A stretch of 5,907 nt of DNA from Accumulibacter sp. (GTDB taxonomy: Bacteria; Pseudomonadota; Gammaproteobacteria; Burkholderiales; Rhodocyclaceae), in NCBI GenBank assembly GCA_031276375.1, contig JAISNE010000029.1:1-5907 (forward strand). Reading direction: 5' to 3'. Both the position numbers and the translations under genes were made by a program. Of the stretch, positions 1 to 5,805 are shown piece after piece. The notes beneath the pieces are model-generated. The model was not told the origin of the DNA, made no database searches, and worked only from the letters and a program-made list of their open reading frames with translations. The first letter of the stretch is position 1. Each line of letters starts with the position of its first letter.

Positions 1-762
1 GGCGATCTTGTCGCGCGGCAGGATCACGTCGAGCCGGTTGATCGCTTCGTTGTGTTCGCGCACGTAGTCGTAGCTCCGGGTCGAGCCGGGGTGGTTGTTG
101 AAGGTGACGCAGGGGCTGATGATGTCGATCAGCGCCGGGCCGAGGTGGCGCATGGCGCCCTTGATGAGCGGAACGAGCTGCTCCTTGTCGCCGGAAAAGC
201 CGCGCGCGACGTAGCTCGCTCCGAGTTGCAGCGCGAGCGTGACGAGGTCGATCGGCGCGTCGTTGTTCACCACTCCGCGTTTACTCTTCGATCCCTTGTC
301 GGCGGTCGCCGAGAACTGGCCCTTGGTGAGGCCATAGACGCCGTTGTTTTCAACGAGGTAGGTCATGTTGACGCCGCGCCGCATGGCGTGCGCGAACTGG
401 CCGATGCCGATCGACGCGGAGTCGCCGTCGCCGGAGACGCCGAGGTACAAGAGGTCGCGGTTGGCCAGCGCGGCGCCGGTGAGCACCGAGGGCATGCGCC
501 CGTGCGTGGTGTTGAAGCCGTGCGAGTTGCCGAGGAAGTAATCCGGGGTCTTCGACGAGCAGCCGATGCCGGAGAGCTTGGCGACGCGGTGCGGTTCGAT
601 GTCGAGGTCGAAGCAGGCTTGCACGATGGCGGCGCTGATCGAGTCGTGGCCGCAGCCGGCGCAGAGCGTGGAGATCGCGCCTTCGTAGTCGCGCTTGGTG
701 TAGCCGAGCGCGTTTTTCGGGGTGTCGGGACGCAGCAGTCTGGGTTTGGCGAGATAGGTCAT
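1..762 (-). CDS. korB: 2-oxoacid (probably 2-oxoglutarate):acceptor oxidoreductase, beta subunit, 3' end cut by window edge
   Basis: This is the TPP-binding catalytic subunit that decarboxylates a 2-oxoacid and passes electrons to an iron-sulfur cluster. I translated it directly: 254 codons are open from an ATG at 762 to the window edge, beginning MTYLAKPRLL. Family beta subunits are about 340 residues, so roughly the last quarter is missing. Visible motifs are CAGCGH (C34, C37), GIGCSS (C68) and a later C218, the expected four ligands of one [4Fe-4S] cluster. The TPP/Mg motif runs from GDGD at 111-114 to ENN at 138-140, followed by GVYGLTKGQ, which is typical of KorB. The start overlaps the alpha-subunit stop by ATGA and has an AGGTGG ribosome-binding site four bases upstream (767-772). 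Assignment to the Kor family is firm. 2-Oxoglutarate as substrate is inferred from the family and the neighbouring genes; another 2-oxoacid cannot be excluded. Confidence 0.93.
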   Translation of the reverse strand, partial: MTYLAKPRLLRPDTPKNALGYTKRDYEGAISTLCAGCGHDSISAAIVQACFDLDIEPHRVAKLSGIGCSSKTPDYFLGNSHGFNTTHGRMPSVLTGAALANRDLLYLGVSGDGDSASIGIGQFAHAMRRGVNMTYLVENNGVYGLTKGQFSATADKGSKSKRGVVNNDAPIDLVTLALQLGASYVARGFSGDKEQLVPLIKGAMRHLGPALIDIISPCVTFNNHPGSTRSYDYVREHNEAINRLDVILPRDKIA

Positions 763-2609
763 GAGGCCACCTGTTGGCGCAGCGGGGTCACGTTGTCTTG
801 CGCGAGGATGTCGGCGATGCGCCCGGCGATGAAGCGCGCGGTGATCGGCGTGCCGTCGTAGTGCAGGACGCGGATGAGGCGGTGGGGATCGAGTTCGCCT
901 TCGTTGATCAGCATCGTGCGCATCTGCCCGCTTTCGTTCTGCTCGACGACGAAGACGGCGTCGTGCGCGTTGATGAACGCCATCACTTCGTCGGCGAAGG
1001 GGAAGCCGCGCACGCGCAGGAGGTCTACGTATACACCGCGCGCTTCGAGCAGCGCGCGGGCTTCGGCCATCGCCGGGCCGGTCGAGCCGTAGTAGATGGC
1101 GCCGTGCCGCGCCGGCTGGCTGGCTGCCTGGATGACCGGCGGCGGGACGAGCTTCCTGGCGGTGACGAACTTGCGGCGCAGGCGTTCCATGTTGTACACG
1201 TAGTCGGCGCCGGCTTCGCTGTACTTGGCGTAGGCGTTGCGCGTGGTGCCGCGGGAAAAATAAGCGCCCTTGGTCGGATGCGTGCCGGGGATGGTGCGGT
1301 AGGGGATGCCGTCGCCGTCGACGTCGAGGTAGCGGCCGAAGTTCTTGCCGGCGTCGAGATCGGCGGCGCTCATCACCTTGCCGCGGTCGTATTGCCGGTT
1401 GTCGTCCCAAGCGAAGGGTTGGCACAGCACTTCGTTCATGCCGATGTCGAGGTCGGACATGACGAACACCGGGGTCTGGAGCCGCTCGGCGAGGTCGAAG
1501 GCGTGGGCCGCGAAAGTGAAGCATTCGTGGGGGTCCTCGGGAAACAGCAGCACGTGCTTGGTGTCGCCGTGCGAGGCGTAGGCGCAGGCCAGCAGGTCGG
1601 ACTGCTGGGTGCGCGTGGGCATGCCGGTCGATGGGCCGCCGCGCTGCACGTCGAAGATCACCGCCGGGACTTCGGCGAAGTAGGCCAGGCCGAAGAATTC
1701 CTGCATCAGCGAGATGCCGGGGCCGGAAGTGGCGGTGAACGCGCGCGCGCCGTTCCAGGAGGCGCCGATGACCATGCCGATCGAAGCCAGCTCGTCCTCG
1801 GCCTGGACGATGGCGTAGCGGGCCATGCCGTTGTCCGGATCGGTGCGGTATTTGCGGCAGTGGTTGCCGAAGGCTTCGATGATCGAGGTCGACGGGGTGA
1901 TCGGGTACCAGGCGGCGACGGTGGCGCCGCCATAGACGGCGCCCAGCGCGCAGGCGTCGTTGCCGTTGATGAAGATGCGCTGGCCGACGCCGTCGGAACG
2001 CTTGACGGTCAGCCCGATCGGGCACGGCAGCGTGGCCTTCGCTTCATCGTAGCCGAGCCTGAGCGCCTGGACGTTGGCGGCGATCAGCTTGTCCTTGCCG
2101 CGGAACTGGCCGGCGATCAGCCGCTCGACGACGGCGAAGTCGATGTCGAGCAGGGCGGTCAGCGCGCCAACGTAGAGGATGTTCTTCATCAGTTGGCGCT
2201 GACGCGAGTCGGTGTAGGCGCGCAGGCAGATCTCGGTGAGCGGCAGGCCGAGGATGGTCAAGTCGTCGCGGAAGCGCGAGCGCGGCAGCCTTTTCGTGCT
2301 GTCGTGGAGCAGATAGCCGCCCGGCGCGACCTCGGCGACGTCGCGGTCCCAGGTCTGCGGATTCATGGCGACCATCAGATCGCAGCCGCCGTCCCGTCCC
2401 AGCCAGCCTTCGCCGGAAACGCGCATTTCGTACCAGGTGGGCAGGCCCTGGATGTTCGACGGGAAGATGTTGCGCGGCGCGACCGGCACGCCCATGCCCA
2501 TCACGGCGCGGGCGAAGAGTTCGTTGGCCGACGCGGAGCCGGTGCCGTTGATGTTGGCGAACTTGATGACGAAATCGTTGCATTTTTGCAGCGGGGGCAC
2601 GGTTTTCAT
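759..2609 (-). CDS. korA: 2-oxoacid (probably 2-oxoglutarate):acceptor oxidoreductase, fused gamma-alpha subunit
   Basis: This 616-residue subunit partners KorB to convert a 2-oxoacid plus CoA to acyl-CoA, CO2 and low-potential electrons. Residues about 15-195 form the gamma domain (INGTGSASANELFARAV near the start). Residues about 215-440 form the pyrimidine-binding alpha domain, with YPITPST at 235-241 and QRGGPSTGMPTRTQQSDL at 322-339. Residues about 500-600 are the C-terminal alpha domain. The gamma-alpha fusion and the length are usual for KorA proteins of aerobic and facultative bacteria. No ferredoxin-type cysteine cluster is present here; clusters sit in the beta subunit and the flavoprotein. 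The frame is open up to 2954, but the ATG at 2609 is chosen because it has a perfect AAGGAGG ten bases upstream, overlaps the preceding stop as ATGA, and begins where homology begins; the upstream extension is a shadow of the flavoprotein gene. The stop overlaps the korB start in the same way. Confidence 0.94.
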   Translation of the reverse strand: MKTVPPLQKCNDFVIKFANINGTGSASANELFARAVMGMGVPVAPRNIFPSNIQGLPTWYEMRVSGEGWLGRDGGCDLMVAMNPQTWDRDVAEVAPGGYLLHDSTKRLPRSRFRDDLTILGLPLTEICLRAYTDSRQRQLMKNILYVGALTALLDIDFAVVERLIAGQFRGKDKLIAANVQALRLGYDEAKATLPCPIGLTVKRSDGVGQRIFINGNDACALGAVYGGATVAAWYPITPSTSIIEAFGNHCRKYRTDPDNGMARYAIVQAEDELASIGMVIGASWNGARAFTATSGPGISLMQEFFGLAYFAEVPAVIFDVQRGGPSTGMPTRTQQSDLLACAYASHGDTKHVLLFPEDPHECFTFAAHAFDLAERLQTPVFVMSDLDIGMNEVLCQPFAWDDNRQYDRGKVMSAADLDAGKNFGRYLDVDGDGIPYRTIPGTHPTKGAYFSRGTTRNAYAKYSEAGADYVYNMERLRRKFVTARKLVPPPVIQAASQPARHGAIYYGSTGPAMAEARALLEARGVYVDLLRVRGFPFADEVMAFINAHDAVFVVEQNESGQMRTMLINEGELDPHRLIRVLHYDGTPITARFIAGRIADILAQDNVTPLRQQVAS

Positions 2610-4396
2610 GTTCGTGGGGCCTCCTTCCCGGCCAGGGCGGTTTCGAGATGGAACGCCTGCATGTCCCAGGCGCCGGTCGGGCAGCGTTCGGCGCACATGC
2701 CGCAGTGCAGGCAGATGTTTTCGTCCTTGACCATGATCCGCCCGGTTTTCAACGGCTCCGAGATGAGCAGGGGCTGCGCGGCGTTCCTGGCCGGCGCCTT
2801 CAGCCGGCCGCGCAGCTCGTCCTCCTCGCCGTCGGCGGTGAAGGTGATGCATTCGGTCGGGCAGATGTCCGCGCAGGCGTCGCATTCGATGCAGATCTTC
2901 GGGGTAAACACCGTCTGCACGTCGCAGTTGAGGCAGCGTTCGGCTTCGGAACACGCCATCAGCGGGTCGAAACCGAGTTCGAGTTCGAGCTTGATGTCCT
3001 TCAGGGTCTTTTCCAGCGCCTTGACCGGCACTTTCTTGCGCGCTTCCTCCGAAACCTGGTTATCGTAGCTCCACTCGTGGATGCCCATCTTCTGGCTGGT
3101 CAAGGTGAAATCGTGCGGCGGGCGGATGTCTGGCTTGCGGCCCTGGCAGAAAAGATCGATGGAAATCGCGGCCTGATGCCCGTGCGCGACGGCGGTGATG
3201 ATGTTCCTGGGGCCGAAGGCGGCGTCGCCGCCAAAGAAAACCTTGGGCAGGGTCGATTGATGGGTGAGCGGATCGAGCACCGGCAGGCCCCGCTTGCCGA
3301 ATTCGATGCCGATATCCTTCTCGATCCAGGGAAAGGCGTTTTCCTGCCCGATGGCCACCAGGACTTCATCGCATTCCATGAACACCTCCGGCTCGCCGGT
3401 GGGCGCCAGATTGCGCCGGCCCTGTTCGTCGTATTCGGCCTTGACGATTTCAAAGCGGACGCCGAGCAGCTTGCCGTTCTCATGCACGAACTCCTTGGGC
3501 ACATGCATGTTGATGATCGGGATCTGTTCGCGCAGCGCATCCTCCTTTTCCCAGGGGGAAGCCTTCATCTCGTCGAAGCCGCTGCGCACCACGACCTTGA
3601 CATCGCTGCCGCCGAGACGCCGCGCGGAACGGCAGCAGTCCATCGCGGTATTGCCGCCGCCCAGGACGATGACGCGCGGCGATATCCGGGTGGTGTGCCC
3701 GAACGCGACGTTGGCCAGCCATTCGATGCCCAGATGGATGTGCGCCGCCGCTTCCCTGCGTCCGGGAAGATCGGCGTCCCGCCCGCGCGGCGCGCCGGTG
3801 CCGACGAAAACGGCGTCCCAGCGCGGATCGTCGACGAATTCCCTGAGGCTGCCGACCCAGTGATCGAGACGAAGTTCGACGCCCAGGTTCAGGATGTGGC
3901 CGCATTCCTCGTCGATGACGCTGTCGGGCAGGCGGAATTTCGGAATCTGCGTGCGCACCATGCCGCCCGGCGCCTTACCGTTGTCGAAGACGCTGACCCG
4001 GTAGCCTTGCAGGGCCAGGTCGCGGGCCACGGTGAGCGAGGCCGGACCGGCGCCGATGCAGGCCACGCGCTTGCCGTTGCCCTTATCGGGCGGGCGGGGC
4101 AGGCGCGCCGCGATGTCGTCCTTGAGGTCGGCCGCCACCCGTTTCAAGCGGCAGATCGCCACCGCTTCCTGGTCGATCCGCCCGCGCCGGCACGCCGGTT
4201 CGCACGGCCGGTCGCAAACCCGGCCCAGGATTCCGGGGAATACGTTCGACCGCCAGTTGATCAGGTACGCGTCCGCGTAGCGCCCCCCGGCGATCAGCCG
4301 GATGTACGAAGGCACCGGCGTATGCGCGGGACACGCCCATTGACAATCCACGACCCGATGGAAATAACCGTCGCCCTTTGTGTTCGTCGCTTTCAC
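2606..4396 (-). CDS. GltD/DPYD-like FAD- and NAD(P)H-binding [4Fe-4S] flavoprotein, electron-transfer subunit of the Kor complex
   Basis: This 596-residue flavoprotein probably moves electrons between the KorAB core and NADP(H). The N-terminal helical iron-sulfur domain has C18, C22, C61, C65 and C69 (GRVCDRPCEPAC), as in the glutamate synthase small subunit and dihydropyrimidine dehydrogenase. FAD binding is shown by GAGPAS at 115-120, where Ser replaces the usual third Gly as in dihydropyrimidine dehydrogenase, and by FGGDAAFGPRNI at 388-399. A second nucleotide site is GGGNTAMDCCR (246-256). The C-terminus adds a bacterial-ferredoxin-like pair of [4Fe-4S] motifs: C502, C505, C508, C512 and C562, C565, C568, C572. 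The start is GTG, with GGAG ten bases upstream; homology begins within the first residues. It is first in the operon, with an ATGA overlap to korA. In the Azoarcus evansii 2-oxoglutarate:NADP+ oxidoreductase a subunit of similar size carries FAD, two clusters and the NADPH site. NADP rather than NAD specificity is inferred. Confidence 0.9.
   Translation of the reverse strand: MKATNTKGDGYFHRVVDCQWACPAHTPVPSYIRLIAGGRYADAYLINWRSNVFPGILGRVCDRPCEPACRRGRIDQEAVAICRLKRVAADLKDDIAARLPRPPDKGNGKRVACIGAGPASLTVARDLALQGYRVSVFDNGKAPGGMVRTQIPKFRLPDSVIDEECGHILNLGVELRLDHWVGSLREFVDDPRWDAVFVGTGAPRGRDADLPGRREAAAHIHLGIEWLANVAFGHTTRISPRVIVLGGGNTAMDCCRSARRLGGSDVKVVVRSGFDEMKASPWEKEDALREQIPIINMHVPKEFVHENGKLLGVRFEIVKAEYDEQGRRNLAPTGEPEVFMECDEVLVAIGQENAFPWIEKDIGIEFGKRGLPVLDPLTHQSTLPKVFFGGDAAFGPRNIITAVAHGHQAAISIDLFCQGRKPDIRPPHDFTLTSQKMGIHEWSYDNQVSEEARKKVPVKALEKTLKDIKLELELGFDPLMACSEAERCLNCDVQTVFTPKICIECDACADICPTECITFTADGEEDELRGRLKAPARNAAQPLLISEPLKTGRIMVKDENICLHCGMCAERCPTGAWDMQAFHLETALAGKEAPRT
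2620..2626 (-). promoter_or_regulatory. Strong ribosome-binding site of korA
   Basis: AAGGAGG on the minus strand lies ten bases before the korA ATG at 2609, inside the end of the flavoprotein gene. It settles the korA start against the much longer open frame that continues upstream to 2954. Confidence 0.8.
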
Positions 4397-4426
4397 CCGA
4401 GAAAAACTCCACTGACGATGGAACGA

Positions 4427-4454
4427 AACGGCCAGCCCGGAACGGCCGGCCCCG
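4427..4454. repeat. Imperfect 14-bp tandem repeat in the kor leader
   Basis: AACGGCCAGCCCGG (4427-4440) is followed directly by AACGGCCGGCCCCG (4441-4454), with 12 of 14 positions identical. The second copy contains the palindrome GGCCGGCC (4444-4451). The repeat lies in the probable untranslated leader of the kor operon, about 30 bases before the GTG start. It may be a simple slippage product or a protein-binding site; nothing in the sequence decides between these. Confidence 0.55.
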
Positions 4455-4471
4455 AAAAAGGAAAGAAGTAG

Positions 4472-4480
4472 ACTCTATCA
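4472..4480 (-). promoter_or_regulatory. Candidate extended -10 element for the kor operon
   Basis: On the minus strand the bases read TGATAGAGT, a TGn motif followed by TAGAGT, which matches four of six bases of the TATAAT consensus. A poor -35 candidate, TTCATG, lies 17 bases upstream. Transcription would begin about 70 bases before the flavoprotein GTG. The call rests on consensus matching by eye only. Confidence 0.22.
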
Positions 4481-4539
4481 TCAAGTCTTTGGTTCATGAA
4501 TCGCCCAATGATTTGCCAAATATCCCGTTGCGGCGATTC

Positions 4540-4568
4540 TTGCAAAAAACCGGTAGCCATCCCACAAT
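4540..4568 (+). promoter_or_regulatory. Candidate sigma70-type promoter for cbbY
   Basis: TTGCAA (4540-4545) and CACAAT (4563-4568) are separated by 17 bases; each matches four of six consensus positions. The predicted start near 4575 would leave a leader of about 60 bases before the ATG at 4634. This is a weak match, but it is the best seen on this strand in the gap. Confidence 0.3.
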
Positions 4569-4633
4569 TGCGGGAACCCGGCCCGTTTTCCACGGGTCTT
4601 CCATCTTGCCCACTGACTCCGGATAAACCCATC

Positions 4634-5353
4634 ATGGCTTTGCGCGCACTCATTTTCGATGTCGACGGAACCCTGGCCAATACCGAACGCGACGGGCACC
4701 GTCCGGCGTTCAACGCGGCGTTTGCCGAACTCGGGATCCCCTGGCACTGGGACGAATCGTTCTACGGCACCTTGCTGAGCAAGGGCGGCGGGCGGGAACG
4801 GCTTTATTTCTATGCCGAGCAATTCGATCCGGCGACGCGGGCGCGTCCGGATTTCGACGAGCTGATGCGGCGCGCGCATGAAATCAAGACGCGCAATTAC
4901 CAGCGCCTCCTGGCCGCGGGCGCGATCCCGCTGCGCGGCGACATCGGCCAATTGATCTGCGACGCGCGCACCGAGGGCGTGCGCCTGGGGATCGCCTCCA
5001 GTTCGAAGCAGGAAAACGTCGTCGGCCTGCTGCGCGCCAACCTCGGCCCGAACGCCGACGCCTGGTTCGACGCCATCGTCACCGGCGAACTCGTGCAGGC
5101 CAAGAAGCCGTCGCCCGATATTTACCGGAAGGCGCTCGAACAGCTCAACCTGCCCGCGCGCGACTGCCTGGTCGTCGAGGATTCCGCGCACGGCCTGGCC
5201 GCCAGCCTGGCCGCCGGCATCCCGACGGTGATTACGCTGAGCGACTACACGCACGAGGAAGACTTCGAGGGCGCGCGCATGGTCCTGCATGAAACGCATC
5301 GACTCGTGCTCGACGAGCTGCGCCTGTGGCACGCGACGGCCAGCGCCGGCTGA
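4634..5353 (+). CDS. cbbY: CbbY-like HAD-superfamily sugar-phosphate phosphatase
   Basis: This 239-residue cytosolic HAD hydrolase has the beta-phosphoglucomutase-like fold. Motif I is FDVDGT, with nucleophile D9 and acid/base D11. The helical cap covers about residues 16-95. Motif II is IASSS (S122), motif III is KKPSPDIY (K158), and motif IV is VVEDS (E182, D183). The pattern DVDGTLANTE, the PWHWDESFYGTLL segment with following GGG, and KKPSPDIYRKAL closely resemble CbbY of phototrophs and autotrophs, which dephosphorylates xylulose-1,5-bisphosphate, a misfire product that inhibits RuBisCO. The ATG at 4634 is chosen because homology starts there. The frame is open back to an ATG at 4496, but those 46 residues look unrelated to the family. 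The ribosome-binding site is weak (GGA ten bases upstream). No Calvin-cycle gene is visible nearby, so phosphoglycolate or another sugar phosphate remains possible as substrate. Confidence 0.85.
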   Translation: MALRALIFDVDGTLANTERDGHRPAFNAAFAELGIPWHWDESFYGTLLSKGGGRERLYFYAEQFDPATRARPDFDELMRRAHEIKTRNYQRLLAAGAIPLRGDIGQLICDARTEGVRLGIASSSKQENVVGLLRANLGPNADAWFDAIVTGELVQAKKPSPDIYRKALEQLNLPARDCLVVEDSAHGLAASLAAGIPTVITLSDYTHEEDFEGARMVLHETHRLVLDELRLWHATASAG

Positions 5354-5384
5354 CGCCGCCGCGCCGTCCCGTCATGCCGCCGGC
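5345..5384. other. GC-rich inverted repeat across the cbbY stop codon
   Basis: GCCGGC-TGACG (5345-5355) can pair with CGTCA (5370-5374) and GCCGGC (5379-5384), leaving a 4-base bulge TGCC. TGA within the first arm is the cbbY stop. No T-run follows, so it does not look like a standard intrinsic terminator; it could still stabilise the mRNA 3' end. The remaining bases up to 5425 hold no gene I recognise. Confidence 0.35.
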
Positions 5385-5425
5385 CTTGCCATGCGACAAC
5401 ACGATTTGTTCCGTGGTTGGGTTTG

Positions 5426-5509
5426 TCAAATCCGCGGCGCCATTGCCGGAATACCGCGCTCGGTCAGTAATTTCATCGCCTGAATGTTGGCATCGACCAC
5501 GACTTTCAT
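5426..5509 (-). pseudogene. Truncated PIN-like toxin remnant (27 codons)
   Basis: An ATG at 5509 overlaps the antitoxin stop as ATGA and opens a frame of only 27 codons, ending at TGA 5426-5428. Its first residues, MKVVVDANI, resemble the first strand of PIN-type nucleases, with the early metal-binding Asp at position 6. PIN toxins normally run to about 130 residues, so the other acidic residues of the active site are absent. The remainder, QAMKLLTERGIPAMAPRI, could be the next helix of a PIN-like (DUF5615-type) protein cut by a frameshift or stop, or a C-terminal piece joined by an internal deletion. The position directly after an AbrB-type gene is that of the toxin in a type II toxin-antitoxin operon. 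It was too short to be detected by length; the call rests on overlap, position and a short motif. No RNase activity is expected. Confidence 0.5.
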
Positions 5510-5518
5510 TCTGAAAGT
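5502..5518. repeat. 7-bp perfect inverted repeat at the antitoxin-toxin junction
   Basis: ACTTTCA (5502-5508) and TGAAAGT (5512-5518) flank three bases and span the ATGA overlap. In the minus-strand transcript this could fold into a small hairpin with the toxin start codon in its loop and stem. The loop is short and the stem AT-rich, so stability is doubtful. Confidence 0.4.
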
Positions 5519-5769
5519 TCTTTCATGCCCGCTTCCGCGCATGCCTTTTCGGTAAACGCCTTCATTTCCTCAATTGTCATATGCGCCTCGCTGTGTCCAA
5601 GCAGGCCAAACAAGGATTCAATGGGGTGCGGTTTTGGGTGCGGTTTTTTTCCCGCCTCAAGGCTCACGGTTCCATCCGGCATTTTTCTGACAAGCACCTT
5701 GTCGCCTGTCTGGATGCCCAGGTGTTCCATGATGCTCTTGTTAAAAGTGAATTGCCCTTTGGATGTCAC
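5506..5769 (-). CDS. AbrB/MazE/SpoVT-family antitoxin-like protein, probably 5'-disrupted
   Basis: The first 40 residues form a swapped-hairpin AbrB DNA-binding domain: TSKGQFTFNKSIMEHLGI, then TGDKVLVRKMPDGTVSLEA. The C-terminal part (about 50-85: IESLFGLLGH, MTIEEMKAF) is acidic-helical, the kind of tail that wraps a partner toxin. Between them is a KPHPKPHP linker encoded by a perfect 12-bp duplication. Family members act as autorepressors and toxin neutralisers. The frame opens at a GTG at 5769, but this Val is normally internal in the family (xVTSKGQ). An in-frame TGA lies only three codons upstream (5776-5778), and no ribosome-binding site precedes it. I infer that the native first residues were lost when an IS630 element inserted, leaving a gene that may be poorly or not translated. 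Its partner reading frame, overlapping by ATGA, is a stub. Confidence 0.72.
   Translation of the reverse strand: MTSKGQFTFNKSIMEHLGIQTGDKVLVRKMPDGTVSLEAGKKPHPKPHPIESLFGLLGHSEAHMTIEEMKAFTEKACAEAGMKELSE
5624..5647. repeat. Perfect 12-bp tandem duplication inside the antitoxin gene
   Basis: GGGTGCGGTTTT occurs twice in a row (5624-5635 and 5636-5647), immediately followed by further T residues making a run of seven (5644-5650). On the coding strand each copy encodes KPHP, so the duplication is in frame and lengthens the linker between the DNA-binding domain and the toxin-binding tail. It looks like replication slippage. Confidence 0.85.
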
Positions 5770-5779
5770 GATAAATCAA

Positions 5780-5804
5780 TGTGACTGACTACTACTCTGT
5801 CACA
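5780..5804. repeat. TGTGAC-N13-GTCACA dyad between the IS transposase and the antitoxin
   Basis: TGTGAC (5780-5785) and GTCACA (5799-5804) form a perfect 6-bp inverted repeat with a 13-base spacer. A third GTCAC lies at 5765-5769 across the antitoxin GTG. It may be part of the IS terminal sequence that binds transposase, or an operator; position inside the presumed IS end favours the first. Confidence 0.4.
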
Positions 5805-5805
5805 A

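Larger units (their letters stand above)
4397..4633. promoter_or_regulatory. Divergent intergenic region between the kor operon and cbbY
   Basis: This 237-base gap separates the GTG start of the kor flavoprotein from the ATG of the CbbY-like phosphatase, so promoters for both directions should lie here. I see weak sigma70-like candidates on each strand, an imperfect 14-bp tandem repeat, an AT-rich stretch around 4464-4527 and no recognisable gene. No convincing FNR half-site pair (TTGAT-N4-ATCAA) was found by eye, although the Kor enzyme would be a plausible target for anaerobic control. Confidence 0.6.

Noticed and set aside
2610..2954. N-terminal extension of the alpha subunit by 115 residues, giving a 731-residue protein
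   Set aside because: The extension is arginine-rich shadow sequence of the flavoprotein gene in another frame. The ATG at 2609 has a perfect ribosome-binding site and an ATGA overlap, and family similarity begins there.
774..4471. Long plus-strand open frames antisense to the kor operon (764 and 607 residues)
   Set aside because: They mirror the minus-strand genes in GC-rich DNA, with Ala/Gly/Arg/Asp/Val-rich composition and no recognisable domain. The minus-strand frames contain complete sets of catalytic and cofactor motifs.
4496..4633. 46-residue N-terminal extension of the CbbY-like protein starting at an ATG at 4496
   Set aside because: The extension has no family resemblance. HAD proteins begin a few residues before FDVDGT, which fits the ATG at 4634.
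4481..5332. 283-residue minus-strand frame opposite cbbY
   Set aside because: This is a shadow of a gene with all four HAD motifs in order on the other strand.
5354..5425. Intrinsic terminator after cbbY
   Set aside because: A GC-rich inverted repeat spans the stop codon but no T-run follows, and the arms are separated by a bulge, so terminator function is not supported.
5232..5429. 65-codon minus-strand frame starting TTG, with a peptide NPTTEQIVLSHGKAGGM faintly like the start of HypE
   Set aside because: The similarity is short, lacks the conserved GSGG pattern, and the rest is shadow of cbbY. There is not enough to call a gene or a fragment.
5525..5788. Plus-strand 87- and 67-residue frames opposite the antitoxin
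   Set aside because: They overlap a minus-strand frame with a clear AbrB-type SKGQ-GDKV pattern and have no recognisable domain of their own.
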